From: a virus
Reading direction: 5' to 3' (one strand)
DNA: 41,224 bases
Virus record (IMG/VR): IMGVR_UViG_3300037264_005018
Location: 1-41,224 of that record
Shown: positions 7,578 to 15,920 of the stretch, one piece after another
How positions within the stretch are numbered: position 1 is the stretch's first letter
Layout of the letters: each line of letters starts with the position of its first letter
Made by a program: the position numbers and the translations under genes
The notes under the pieces: model-generated
The model's database searches: none
What the model was told of the DNA's origin: nothing
Seen by the model: only the letters and a program-made list of their open reading frames with translations

Positions 7578-8624
7578 ATGAACATCATCGTACAGCCGCA
7601 GATCGTCAGGCAGATCGAAGACAACATCCGCGCGATCCTCGTGAGCGCGTGGGCGCGACGCGAGAAGGAGCAGTGGTGGCGGCGCCTCATGAAGACGCGC
7701 ACCAGCAACACGAAGAGGGAGATCCTCCAGTGGATGCTCGAGACGGCCGGCATTCACCCCATGGGCAACGGCGGCCGGTACACGTTCGACGATCTCACCG
7801 AGATCTACTGGGAGATCATCAACGAGAAGCACGGCGCCGCCCTCAACATCAGCGTCGACGACATCGAGGACGCCGACGGTTCGGGGCTCGACAGAGCGGG
7901 CCAGTGGGCCAAGCACATCGGCAACAGCGGCGCGGCGTGGCCGCAAGAGGAGGCGGCGCGCCTCCTCCGCGAGGGCACGACGCTGCTCTGCTACGACGGG
8001 CTCGCCTTCTTCCACGCGTCGCACCCGGTCAACGCGTACGTCGGGGCGTCGAGTGGCACCTTCCCGAACCTCATCACCGGCAGGCCGTTCAGCCCGGCGA
8101 ACCTCGCGTACGTCTACTCCGTCGTCGAGGCCATCCCGGCGCCCGATGGGAAGAAGCGCAAGCTGAAGCCCAGGATCGTGGCCGGCGGTCCTGCCGAGCG
8201 ACTCCAGATCACCCAGTCGCTCCTCGCGACCTTCATCTCCGACCCGGTGCGCAACGGCGGGGCGAGCGCGTCGAACGTCATCTCGACGAACTACGGGTTC
8301 GCCGAGCCGATCATCGACGCGGACTTCGACGAGACCGATGAGGTCTACATCGACGACGACACCGGGGCTCGCTCCGCGGTGCAGTCGGCGGGCGCGGGCA
8401 AGTCGTTGCAGACCCGAGGCGTCTGGTACGTGGCCTGCGAGCTCATGGAGGACGACGAGCTCGGCGGGCTCATCTACCAGGAGCGCAAGCCGTTCGAGAT
8501 GAACAGCTACTCGCCGATGGACGATGCGGCGCTCGGGCGACTCGATGCCTTCGAGTGGCAGTTCAAGGGCCGCAACGCAGCGTCGTATGGGCACCCGTTT
8601 CTTTTGTATCGGATTGAGCCTTGA
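7578..8624 (+). CDS. Major capsid protein (Mu gpT-like)
   Basis: Main shell subunit. The 348-residue protein resembles the Mu gpT family: WLETAGIHP-like early region (here WMLETAGIHPMGNGGRYTFDDL), then DGLAFFHASHPVN, followed by TFPNLITGRPFSPANLAYVY. The DGxxFFxxxHPVN motif and following F/SxxNL are typical of gpT. The late segment RGVWYVACEL...QERKPFEMN corresponds to the strand-rich C-terminal domain with WxxC/xExR/KPF. Position after scaffold and decoration genes agrees. It is followed by an inserted HNH gene. Confidence 0.85.
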   Translation: MNIIVQPQIVRQIEDNIRAILVSAWARREKEQWWRRLMKTRTSNTKREILQWMLETAGIHPMGNGGRYTFDDLTEIYWEIINEKHGAALNISVDDIEDADGSGLDRAGQWAKHIGNSGAAWPQEEAARLLREGTTLLCYDGLAFFHASHPVNAYVGASSGTFPNLITGRPFSPANLAYVYSVVEAIPAPDGKKRKLKPRIVAGGPAERLQITQSLLATFISDPVRNGGASASNVISTNYGFAEPIIDADFDETDEVYIDDDTGARSAVQSAGAGKSLQTRGVWYVACELMEDDELGGLIYQERKPFEMNSYSPMDDAALGRLDAFEWQFKGRNAASYGHPFLLYRIEP

Positions 8625-8648
8625 GGCTCTGAGACGGAGCAAGCGGCC

Positions 8649-9332
8649 ATGGAAGCGCTGAAGCTGGTGACTAACGATACCGCTACGAGCACGTGCTCGA
8701 CGTGCGGTGTCGTGAAGCCTGTTGCCAGCTTCACCCATCGTGGCGGCAAGCTGCGGGGCACGTGCAAGGACTGCCAGGCTGCCCGCCGCGCTCACCGGGC
8801 GGCGGAGCTTGCGAAGGCTGGTTCGCTCTCGTGCTCCGCGTGCAGAGTCGAGAAGTCCGCCGAGCAGTTCAGCCTTAAGGCAAGGGGCAGCCGTCTTTGC
8901 AGGGAGTGTCAGAACGGACGTGCGCGTGAGTGGTACGCCAACAACATCGACCACGCCCGCGACTACCACCGGCTGAAGGCGCGGGGGTACTACTCGTTCA
9001 GCCGCGAGTTCGACCCCATTCGCTGGATGCTGAACCTCTGCCGCAACCGCGCGCACAGCAGCGGAATCCCGTTCGATCTCACGCGCGAGGACATCTTCCT
9101 CCCGGAGTTCTGCCCGGTGCTCGGCATCCGCCTCCGACGACCAGGAGAGGGGCAGGCGAACGACTCGCCCTCGCTCGATCGGATCGACGCGACCCGCGGC
9201 TACGTGCGCGGCGGCTACGTGCGCGGCAACGTGGCGATCATTTCGATGCTCGCCAACCGGCTCAAGAACAACGGGACGGCAGAGCAGCACGAGCGGATCG
9301 CCGCGTGGATGCGCGCGCAGGGAGCACGCTGA
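8649..9332 (+). CDS. HNH-type endonuclease with two zinc ribbons, possible homing enzyme
   Basis: A 227-residue nuclease-like protein. The N-terminus has two CxxC/CxxC ribbons (CSTCGVVK...CKDCQ and CSACRVEK...CRECQ, residues about 16-90). Residues about 130-210 show FCPVLGIRL, DSPSLDRID and VRGNVAIISMLANRLKNN, the pattern of a widespread phage endonuclease family related to HNH/endonuclease VII enzymes. Lying between major capsid and connector genes, it resembles a free-standing homing endonuclease (inference). A 15-bp tandem duplication (9198-9212 and 9213-9227) repeats GYVRG at residues 184-193 near the active region. The stop overlaps the next ATG. Confidence 0.7.
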   Translation: MEALKLVTNDTATSTCSTCGVVKPVASFTHRGGKLRGTCKDCQAARRAHRAAELAKAGSLSCSACRVEKSAEQFSLKARGSRLCRECQNGRAREWYANNIDHARDYHRLKARGYYSFSREFDPIRWMLNLCRNRAHSSGIPFDLTREDIFLPEFCPVLGIRLRRPGEGQANDSPSLDRIDATRGYVRGGYVRGNVAIISMLANRLKNNGTAEQHERIAAWMRAQGAR

Positions 9333-9805
9333 TGGCCGCCTATCTCACCGTCGCTCAATTCAGGACGCGCACCGAGCTGCCCGGCGAGGACATCGATTAC
9401 CTCGAGTCCGCCTATCCTGGCTTCCTTGGCGCGACGCTCGAGGTCCTGACAGCGTGGATCAACGCGCGGCTGTTCAAGCGCTATTCGGTCCCCTTCCCCG
9501 CGGCGTCCGTGCCCGATACCGTGCTCGGCTGGCTCACAACGCTGGTGACCGCCGCGGCGTGGAAGAAGCGCGGCGCCGACCCCGCCGGCGACCTCGGCGC
9601 CGACATCCTCAAGGCGGCCGAGGCGGCGCGCGCCGAGGTCACCGAGGCGGCCGACGCGGAGGCGGGCGCGTTCGACCTTCCGCGCCGCCAGGACGCCGAA
9701 GGAGCGTCGGGCATCTCGCGCGGAGGACCGCTCGGCTACAGCGAGGCAGACCCTTATCAATGGATGGATCGCCAGGTCGAGCAGGCAAGAGGGGAGTGGC
9801 CCTGA
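9332..9805 (+). CDS. Head-tail connector (Mu gp36/DUF1320-like)
   Basis: Probable head completion adaptor that binds below the portal. The N-terminus MAAYLTVAQFRTRTELP followed by a helical bundle matches the DUF1320/gp36 pattern, and the length (157 aa) is near the family norm. ATG 9332 overlaps the HNH stop (TGATG) and is chosen over upstream frame extension because the family begins with this motif. It forms an overlapping run with the next three genes. Confidence 0.75.
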   Translation: MAAYLTVAQFRTRTELPGEDIDYLESAYPGFLGATLEVLTAWINARLFKRYSVPFPAASVPDTVLGWLTTLVTAAAWKKRGADPAGDLGADILKAAEAARAEVTEAADAEAGAFDLPRRQDAEGASGISRGGPLGYSEADPYQWMDRQVEQARGEWP

Positions 9806-10116
9806 TGCCGATGCAGGGCGACATCGGCGAGCTCGCGAAGCTCCGGGCCAAGCTCGGCAAGGTGAAGCGCGCCTATCGGCGGATCGCCAAGGAGGCGGCT
9901 GGGCCCGCGCTCGAGGCGGTGCTCGCCGAGCTCGCGACGCTCCCGCGTGCCGGCGCCACCCTCCCACACGCCACGACCCTGCAGGTGAAGGGCGCGAAGC
10001 TCCGCATCCGGAGCGCCGCGCGCGTCTCGAAGCAGCGCGTGCGCGCCGCTGTCATCCCACCGATCGAGGCCGCTGCACAGAAGGTGCTGACGGCGCTCCT
10101 CGAGGAGAACCAATGA
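9805..10116 (+). CDS. Putative neck or tail-completion protein
   Basis: A 103-residue basic, helical protein. ATG 9805 overlaps the previous stop; ATG 9811 is an alternative. The N-terminal helix (ELAKLRAKLGKVKRAYRRIAKEA) and the following residues resemble small HK97 gp10-like or Mu gpG-like neck proteins, which fits the position between DUF1320 and the tail terminator. Assignment is from context; the sequence alone is not diagnostic. Confidence 0.5.
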   Translation: MPMQGDIGELAKLRAKLGKVKRAYRRIAKEAAGPALEAVLAELATLPRAGATLPHATTLQVKGAKLRIRSAARVSKQRVRAAVIPPIEAAAQKVLTALLEENQ

Positions 10117-10220
10117 CGGGCTATCGCGTGGCCTATGCGGCCGGCTACCTCGTCGGCCTGGCGCTGTGCGCGCTTCCGGTCGCGTGCGCCATCCACCTCG
10201 TGCTTGCGGCGGTGCGCTGA
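10113..10220 (+). CDS. Tiny membrane peptide (35 aa)
   Basis: ATG 10113 overlaps the previous stop (ATGA) and TGA 10218-10220 overlaps the next ATG. The peptide is almost one hydrophobic helix (YLVGLALCALPVACAIHLVL), so a single-pass membrane protein is predicted. A membrane peptide inside a head-neck gene cluster is unusual. It could be a small holin-like protein or a coupling ORF. No homologue is recognised. Confidence 0.5.
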   Translation: MTGYRVAYAAGYLVGLALCALPVACAIHLVLAAVR

Positions 10221-10774
10221 TGGCCACCCTCACCGAGGCCCTTGACGAGCTCGCCGTGAACGCCCGCGCGTGGTTCGAGGCGGAAGGCTTCACGACGACC
10301 GTGCTCGTCGGGCGCCACCACGTCGCCCAGAAGGGCAACGCCGGCGCCGATGGCGGCGGCCGCGTCGTGCTCGTCCCGCCCGGCCTGGGCGACGAGACGT
10401 GGGGCCCAGGCAAGACGCAGGACTTCAACGGTGCCGATCGCCGACGGCCGATCATCACCCGTGTCTGCGCGATCGAGGTGCACTTCTGGTCGCCTCCGGA
10501 CCCCGCCGCGACGGACAAGGATCGCGACTCGAGGCACCGGACCGAGCTGCTTGTCGAGACCTTCTGGAGCCGGTGGCACACGAGCCTGCGTGGGCAGCTC
10601 ACGTCGGGGGTCGGCGGCTTCAACGACGAGGACGCAGAGACGCATCAGTACGGCTCCGAGTACGTGCTCGCGTTGACGGTCGAAAAGCCCGTGACGCGCA
10701 AGCAGACAGCGCCGCTCCCCGAGAATTCGCACCTCAAAGGCGCCTACTTCATGAACGAAACCGAGGACACCTGA
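10220..10774 (+). CDS. Putative tail terminator / tail completion protein
   Basis: A 184-residue protein just before the tail sheath, where the tail terminator is normally found. It starts with MATLTEALDELAVNARAW and contains a mixed beta/alpha region (RRPIITRVCAIEVHFWSP) followed by helix RHRTELLVETFWSRWH. That is compatible with the alpha-beta fold of tail terminators (lambda gpU-like, Mu gp37-like). ATG 10220 is chosen by overlap with the upstream stop; upstream codons in this frame belong to the membrane peptide region. Family identity is by context. Confidence 0.5.
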   Translation: MATLTEALDELAVNARAWFEAEGFTTTVLVGRHHVAQKGNAGADGGGRVVLVPPGLGDETWGPGKTQDFNGADRRRPIITRVCAIEVHFWSPPDPAATDKDRDSRHRTELLVETFWSRWHTSLRGQLTSGVGGFNDEDAETHQYGSEYVLALTVEKPVTRKQTAPLPENSHLKGAYFMNETEDT

Positions 10775-10775
10775 C

Positions 10776-12986
10776 ATGCCTCCTCCGATTCCCGAAGTCG
10801 AAATCACCGAGGTCGATGGCGCCCTCAAGATCCTCCCCGCGAAGGCCGACGGGATCCAGATCATCGTCGGCAACTCGCCCGGCGGACCTCTGCTCACGCC
10901 GCTGCTCTACAACTCGATCCCCAACCTGATGGCCGACTTCGCGCCGGGCGCCGAGAAGTTCGGCGGCGACGCGATCGAGGCCGCGGCGCTCTCGCTCGAG
11001 GAGACCGAGGGGACGCCGATCGTCTTCTGTCGCGTGCCGGACAGCAACCCCGGCGAGCTCGAAGCGATCGACATCTCGGGTGTCACAGGCACCTGCCTGC
11101 CCGAGGCCGATGGAGTGCCCACTGGCACGCTCGAGGGATACTGGATCTGCACCACGGGCGGCACGCTCGGTGTCGACGGCATCGAGTTCAAGTGGAGCCT
11201 CTCCGACGATCGCAACCTGTCCGCCGTCACGGCGCTCGGGCAGGCCTACAGCTTCACGATGCCGGACGCCGGCTTCGACCTGCTCTTCGAGCCGCCGGCG
11301 GCGCAGCTCACGGCGTTCATCGCCGGGGCCGTCGAGGCGCGGGCGGACACGCTGGCCCACCTGGCCGACGTCGTCGCGCACGACGTGGCCGACACGAGCG
11401 CCGCGCAGGTTGCACTCGCCGCATCCGCGGTGCCGACCACCGGTCCGCAGGCCTTCGCGGTGCTGAACCTGTGCAGGCTCGCGCTCGCGTCGCACGAGAG
11501 CAGCCTCACGGCCCACAACGGTCCGGACGGCGTGAACGTCGTCGCGCATGGCGCGGCGACGGACGTGCAAACGGGGATCGACCTGTACGTCGAGTACCAC
11601 GCCGACTTCAACGCGCATCTGGGCATCGCGCACGCAGCCTCGACCGCTGGGCTTCTCGTCGCGACCGCGTCGTCCGTCGCCGTCCAGACCTATCTCACCG
11701 CGGCGCTGCTCGCTCCCGGCCTCGCGCTGATGAACACCTATGCGCGTCGCGTGAGCTTCACGACGTCCGGTGCGCCGACGAGCGCCGCGCCTTCGACCGC
11801 CACGATCGTGGGGACCGACTACCTCGGCGCGGCGCAAACGGAGGTGTTCGCAGGCGTTCCGCAGACCGCCACGACGGCCTTCACGGCAGCCGCGTTCAAG
11901 ACGATCACCAGCATCACCTACGGCGCGGGGGACGGCGCGGGCGCGCTCGTCGCGATCGGCTACGGGCAGGGCGTTCACAACAGCGCCGACGTCACCAACA
12001 CGATCGCGGCGGCCAACCCGACGCACGGCACGCTGGTCGCCGGCGACGTCATCCGCCAGAAGACGGTGGGGCCGAAGTGGGCGACGGACGACCTCACGGA
12101 CGCGTTCCTGGCCATCAAGCTGAGTCAGCACGTCTTCGAGGCGATCCAGGTCATCGGGCCTGTGAGCGCGACGGAGGCGGCCACCCTCGCGACCGGCGAG
12201 GGCTCGCTCCGGACCGTCAAGAAGTACAAGTGGTTCACGTTCAACGCGCGCGTACCGGACGCGGGAGAGACCGACTCCGCCTATCAAACCAGCATCAAGG
12301 CGGACTTCCTCGGCTGGACGAACACCAAGGCGATGAAGTGCGCGGGCTCGTGGCGCGAGACCAGCGCAGTGAGCGGCCGGAGCTACACGCGCCCGGTTGC
12401 TCCGATCATCGCCGCGCGCGCGATGAAGCTGCCGCTCCATGTCGACCTGGCCAAGAACGCCGAGGGGCCGCTCACGCGAGGCGTGCTGTACGACTCGACG
12501 CAGACCGCGATCGGGCACGATGAGAACTTCCAGCCCGGCCTGAACGCGGCTGGCTTCGCGACGCTGCGCACGTTCGCGAACCTCGGCACCGAGGTCTACA
12601 TCACCAACCCTCTGCTGTCGTCGCCGGTGGGGAGCGACTTCGACCTCTTGCAGAAGCGACGGCTCATGAACGTGCTCGAAGAGGTCGTGTATCTCGAGGG
12701 CGTCAAGCACAACCTCTCTGCCGAGGGCGACGTCAACGACGTCGGCTTCATCGACGAAGTGGCGGCGCGCGACATCGAGCAGGACTTCCGGGACGCCATC
12801 ACGGCGCGGCTCCGGCCGGGGATCTCGAACCCCGACGCGCCCGAGCTGTTCATCCTCTCGCGCACCGATCCGGTGCTGCAGAACGGCGGCGAGCTCAACT
12901 TCGAGTCCCGCCTGCAACCGCTCTTCTACATCAAGACCCTGCGCGGCAAGGTCGGATTCACGCTCACGTCCGGAGGCGGAGGCTGA
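10776..12986 (+). CDS. Contractile tail sheath protein with inserted domain
   Basis: A 736-residue protein directly before the tail tube gene. The N-terminus reads IPEVEITEVDGALKILPA and IIVGNSPGGPLL, as in sheath proteins that begin with a strand and G-rich turn. The C-terminal 120 residues contain RRLMNVLEEVVYLEGVKH and a beta-strand end (FYIKTLRGKVGFTL), the usual conserved sheath handshake region; it resembles DUF2586-type sheaths. Residues about 185-300 are a His-rich helical insert with repeated AH and N-AH motifs, absent from minimal sheaths. The start is 1 nt after the upstream stop. Confidence 0.7.
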   Translation: MPPPIPEVEITEVDGALKILPAKADGIQIIVGNSPGGPLLTPLLYNSIPNLMADFAPGAEKFGGDAIEAAALSLEETEGTPIVFCRVPDSNPGELEAIDISGVTGTCLPEADGVPTGTLEGYWICTTGGTLGVDGIEFKWSLSDDRNLSAVTALGQAYSFTMPDAGFDLLFEPPAAQLTAFIAGAVEARADTLAHLADVVAHDVADTSAAQVALAASAVPTTGPQAFAVLNLCRLALASHESSLTAHNGPDGVNVVAHGAATDVQTGIDLYVEYHADFNAHLGIAHAASTAGLLVATASSVAVQTYLTAALLAPGLALMNTYARRVSFTTSGAPTSAAPSTATIVGTDYLGAAQTEVFAGVPQTATTAFTAAAFKTITSITYGAGDGAGALVAIGYGQGVHNSADVTNTIAAANPTHGTLVAGDVIRQKTVGPKWATDDLTDAFLAIKLSQHVFEAIQVIGPVSATEAATLATGEGSLRTVKKYKWFTFNARVPDAGETDSAYQTSIKADFLGWTNTKAMKCAGSWRETSAVSGRSYTRPVAPIIAARAMKLPLHVDLAKNAEGPLTRGVLYDSTQTAIGHDENFQPGLNAAGFATLRTFANLGTEVYITNPLLSSPVGSDFDLLQKRRLMNVLEEVVYLEGVKHNLSAEGDVNDVGFIDEVAARDIEQDFRDAITARLRPGISNPDAPELFILSRTDPVLQNGGELNFESRLQPLFYIKTLRGKVGFTLTSGGGG

Positions 12987-12988
12987 CC

Positions 12989-13447
12989 ATGGCAGAGCTC
13001 GAGTATCCACTCATCAATGGACGCGCCCACGACGGCTCGTCCGTGAAGATTCGCCTTCTCGGCACCTACTGGCGAGGGTTCCAGGCCATCACGTACGGCG
13101 ACGGCATCTCGCCGAACTACGTCTACGAGCTCGGCTCGACGGTCCCCATCGCCAAGACGCGCGGGCAATACGCCCCCGAGGACATGGCGCTCGAGATCCT
13201 CCGCGAGCGCGCCGACGCGATCCGCGCGGCCGCGGCGGCCGTGAACAAGGATCTCGCCGATCTCGACTTCCAAATCCTCGTCCACATGCAGGAGTCGACG
13301 GGGGCCGTTTCAACCGACCTCATCAGTGGGGCCGGCATCACGAAGATCGGCAACGAGGCGAAAGCCGGCGGCGACGCGTTGATCGAGAAATGGACCGTCA
13401 AACCCATGCTCGTCAAGCGCAACGGCACCTTCCTGCGCAGGAGATAA
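12989..13447 (+). CDS. Tail tube protein
   Basis: Inner tube of the contractile tail. The 152-residue size, position straight after the sheath, and pattern of short beta strands (VKIRLLGTYWRGFQAITYGD, KTRGQYAPEDMALEI, ALIEKWTVKPMLVKRNG) fit the tube fold of Mu gpM/P2 FII-type proteins. IAKTRGQY recalls the conserved xxRGxY loop. The gene begins 2 nt after the sheath stop. Confidence 0.7.
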   Translation: MAELEYPLINGRAHDGSSVKIRLLGTYWRGFQAITYGDGISPNYVYELGSTVPIAKTRGQYAPEDMALEILRERADAIRAAAAAVNKDLADLDFQILVHMQESTGAVSTDLISGAGITKIGNEAKAGGDALIEKWTVKPMLVKRNGTFLRRR

Positions 13448-13452
13448 CGACC

Positions 13453-13944
13453 ATGTCCGAGAACCGACCGACCGACGAGGACCTCGACAAGCGGCTCGAG
13501 GCCCTCAAGGTGAAGGCCTCGATCCCGGCCCTCTCCGAGGCCGACGCGGCGCGCGCCCGGAAGCGTGCCGAAATCCGCGAGCTCGAGGCGAAGATCAAGC
13601 GGAAGGAGAAGGAAGCCCGCGACGCGCGCGAGGACGAGCTCTTCGAGCAGCTCGAGGCGAAGCACGCCGGCCAGAGCCTCCACCGGATCGACACCGAGGA
13701 GGGCATGGTGGTGCTGAGGACTCCGCCCATCCCCAAGACGCGGCATTTTCAGAGCATCGCGTTGAAGGGGAAGCTCTCCCCCGACGCGATCGACGACTTC
13801 GTCCGCCCGTGCATCGTCTTCCCCGACGCAGACGCGCTCGAGGCGATGCTCGAGCGGTACACGCTGCTCGCCGCGACGCTCTGCCAGTTCGCGCAAGAGG
13901 TGGGATCCGCGGAGGCGGAGCGCCGCGGAAAGAAAAGTAGCTGA
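13453..13944 (+). CDS. Tail assembly chaperone, upstream frame
   Basis: Lies between tube and tape measure, where the tail assembly chaperone is encoded. ATG 13453 follows AGGAG at 13439-13443. The 163-residue product begins with a charged coiled coil (EADAARARKRAEIRELEAKIKRKEK) and continues with a compact helical domain. It ends in GGA AAG AAA AGT AGC TGA. A downstream open frame (to 14122) lies in the +1 frame, so ribosomes may shift near 13930-13938 to make a longer chaperone. Confidence 0.65.
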   Translation: MSENRPTDEDLDKRLEALKVKASIPALSEADAARARKRAEIRELEAKIKRKEKEARDAREDELFEQLEAKHAGQSLHRIDTEEGMVVLRTPPIPKTRHFQSIALKGKLSPDAIDDFVRPCIVFPDADALEAMLERYTLLAATLCQFAQEVGSAEAERRGKKSS

Positions 13945-14122
13945 GCTCGTCGAGCAAGGCCGCGAGGGACAGACCGGGATGATGGGCGCATGCCTCGGCG
14001 CCCTGCTCCGGCGCGAGGAGAGCGACGAGGCGGAGGCCGGAGCCGTGATGTTGGCGGAGGGTCTGCATCACTTGCACGTGATGCAGGACGACCTGCGCGC
14101 GTTTCTCAAAGCACTGAGGTGA
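13937..14122 (+). CDS. Tail assembly chaperone, frameshifted extension (or separate 47-aa protein)
   Basis: The +1 (equivalently -2) frame is open from upstream of the chaperone stop to TGA 14120-14122 and encodes a helical segment (LVEQGREGQTGMMGACLGAL). A Lys tRNA on AAA 13933-13935 could re-pair perfectly on AAA one base downstream, giving a +1 shift. A -2 shift is formally identical in frame; Mu uses -2 at this locus. Alternatively, ATG 13979 with GAGGG at 13964-13968 would start an independent 47-residue protein. The tape measure gene follows 5 nt later. Confidence 0.5.
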   Translation, partial: VAELVEQGREGQTGMMGACLGALLRREESDEAEAGAVMLAEGLHHLHVMQDDLRAFLKALR

Positions 14123-14126
14123 CACC

Positions 14127-15920
14127 GTGTCTGCCGGGACTCTCGACTTCCTCGTGAACATCAACCAGAAGCTGGTTGGCGGCGACGTCGCGGGCAAGCT
14201 CGGCGGGCTCACAACGCAGCTCACGGCGCAGTCGGCCGCGTTGAAGGATCTCGAAAAGCAGCAGGGCAAGTCGTCCGCCGCGTCAAAGGGGGACGCGAGC
14301 GTCGCGCAAGGGGCTGTCAGCGCGCTCAAGAGCAAGTCGGCCGCGCTCGGCGAGCTGAAAGAGAAGATGACCGGGGCGCTCCAAGCGCAGGAGCAGGGAG
14401 CCGGCGCGGTCGCGGGCTTCAAGGCCGCGCTCGCCGCCGTGCCCCCCGTGGCGAAGGCGGTGATCGCTGTGATCCTCGCGGTCGTCGCGGGCACGGCGGT
14501 TCTCGTGTACGCGCTCGCGTCGTTCGCGCTGGCGAGCGCCGACGCTCACCGCTCCTTCATGCTCGTCCTGCAAGGCGCCACCGGCTCTGCCGCCGGCGCG
14601 CGGGAGGCCTCGGCGGCCATCGACGCGGTGCGCGCCAAGAGCTCGGTGGCGACGCCCGAGCTGCAGAAGATGGCGCAGACCCTCGCGCTCGCGAAGATCA
14701 AGGGCGCGCTCTTCCAGCAGACGTTGCAGCAGATGGCGAACGTCGCCTCCATCGCCGGCCCGCAGGCGGCCGGCAAGCTCGAGGAGATCCTCAAGAAGAC
14801 GACCGCTCTCGGGAAGTTCGAGATCCAGGGCGACGCGCTCGCCGGACTCGGCATCTCGATGAAGGACCTCGCCAAGGAGTTCGGCGTGTCGGTCGCCGTG
14901 CTCGAGGGCCGGATGAAGGCCGGCAAGGTCAGTGTCGAGGACGGCATCGACAAGATGAACAAGGCGCTCAACAAGCGCTTTGGCAAGGTCGCCGAGCAGC
15001 AGGCTTTGAGCTTCGGCGTGCAGCTCATGCGGCTGCACGAGAACCTCGCGATCCTCTTCCGCGACGTCAACATCGAGCCCTTCTTGCTCGCCCTCAAGGA
15101 CGTCCTCTCCGTGTTCGACACGAGCACGTCGACCGGGAAGGCGCTCAAGTTCGTGCTCACCGAGACCTTCTCGGGGCTGTTCGCGATCCTCGCGAAGCTC
15201 GGGCCGTTCGCCAAGGCCTTCTTCCAGGGCATGATCATCGCGGCTCTGACGCTCTACATCGCGTTGAAGCCTGTTGCCCGCGCGATCGCGGAGGCCTTCG
15301 GCAACAAGAGCAGCGCAGACAACCTGGCACTCGCGGTGACGGCCGGCCAGGTCGCAGTCTACGGGCTCCTCGTCGTCGTTGCCTTGCTCGTGGCGGCGTG
15401 GGCTCTGTTGGCGTCGCCGGTGCTCTTCGTGCTGGGTATTCTCGGCCTGCTTCTCTCGCCGATCGCCAGCATCGTCAGCGCTATGTATGAGCTGGCGACG
15501 TCTGGAAACTTCGCTGGTTCGGCCCTCGTCGAAGGATTCGTCAACGGCATCACCGGCGGGATCGGCGCCGCCATCGGCGCGGTCACGTCGCTCGGGTCGG
15601 CCGCGATGGGCGCGCTCAAGAGCGTCTTGAAGATCGCGTCGCCGTCGGGCGTGTTCGCCGAGTACGGGTCGTTCACGAGCGAAGGCTTCGCCGAGGGCGT
15701 TGGCGAGGGAGCACCCAAGGCCAAGAGCGCGGTCGCAAAGATGGTCGACGTGCCGAAGGGCGGTGCCGGCAGCCGCGGGCGCGGAGGCGGCGACGGCGCC
15801 CTGGTCCACGTCGAGGGCGGGCTGCACTTCCACGGCTCCGACGAGTCGATGTTCGACCGCTTCAAGGACTTCCTCGAGACGCTCGAGCTGTCGGGCCCGG
15901 AGCCGGAGGGCGCGACGTGA
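14127..15920 (+). CDS. Tape measure protein
   Basis: Sets tail length and is ejected with DNA. The 597-residue protein is the longest helical one in the tail module. It has coiled-coil Ala/Lys/Gln-rich N-terminal region, a hydrophobic stretch at about 112-140 (AVIAVILAVVAGTAVLVYAL), a second strongly hydrophobic region at about 410-455, and a Gly/Ser-rich C-terminus. The segment VLKIASPSGVFAEYG is the typical SPS end motif of many phage tape measures. It begins with GTG 14127. Its length predicts a short contractile tail (inference: roughly 1.5 angstrom per residue). Confidence 0.85.
   Translation: MSAGTLDFLVNINQKLVGGDVAGKLGGLTTQLTAQSAALKDLEKQQGKSSAASKGDASVAQGAVSALKSKSAALGELKEKMTGALQAQEQGAGAVAGFKAALAAVPPVAKAVIAVILAVVAGTAVLVYALASFALASADAHRSFMLVLQGATGSAAGAREASAAIDAVRAKSSVATPELQKMAQTLALAKIKGALFQQTLQQMANVASIAGPQAAGKLEEILKKTTALGKFEIQGDALAGLGISMKDLAKEFGVSVAVLEGRMKAGKVSVEDGIDKMNKALNKRFGKVAEQQALSFGVQLMRLHENLAILFRDVNIEPFLLALKDVLSVFDTSTSTGKALKFVLTETFSGLFAILAKLGPFAKAFFQGMIIAALTLYIALKPVARAIAEAFGNKSSADNLALAVTAGQVAVYGLLVVVALLVAAWALLASPVLFVLGILGLLLSPIASIVSAMYELATSGNFAGSALVEGFVNGITGGIGAAIGAVTSLGSAAMGALKSVLKIASPSGVFAEYGSFTSEGFAEGVGEGAPKAKSAVAKMVDVPKGGAGSRGRGGGDGALVHVEGGLHFHGSDESMFDRFKDFLETLELSGPEPEGAT

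Noticed and set aside
6051-9290. 1079-residue minus-strand open frame across head genes
   Set aside because: Arg/Ala/Val-rich antisense shadow of protease, decoration, capsid and HNH genes, all of which have family motifs on the plus strand.
10749-13010. 753-residue minus-strand open frame
   Set aside because: Antisense to the sheath gene; composition is typical of a GC-rich shadow and there are no domain motifs.
14283-15833. 516-residue minus-strand open frame opposite the tape measure gene
   Set aside because: Composition Leu/Arg/Glu/His biased, no motifs, and the plus-strand tape measure is convincing.
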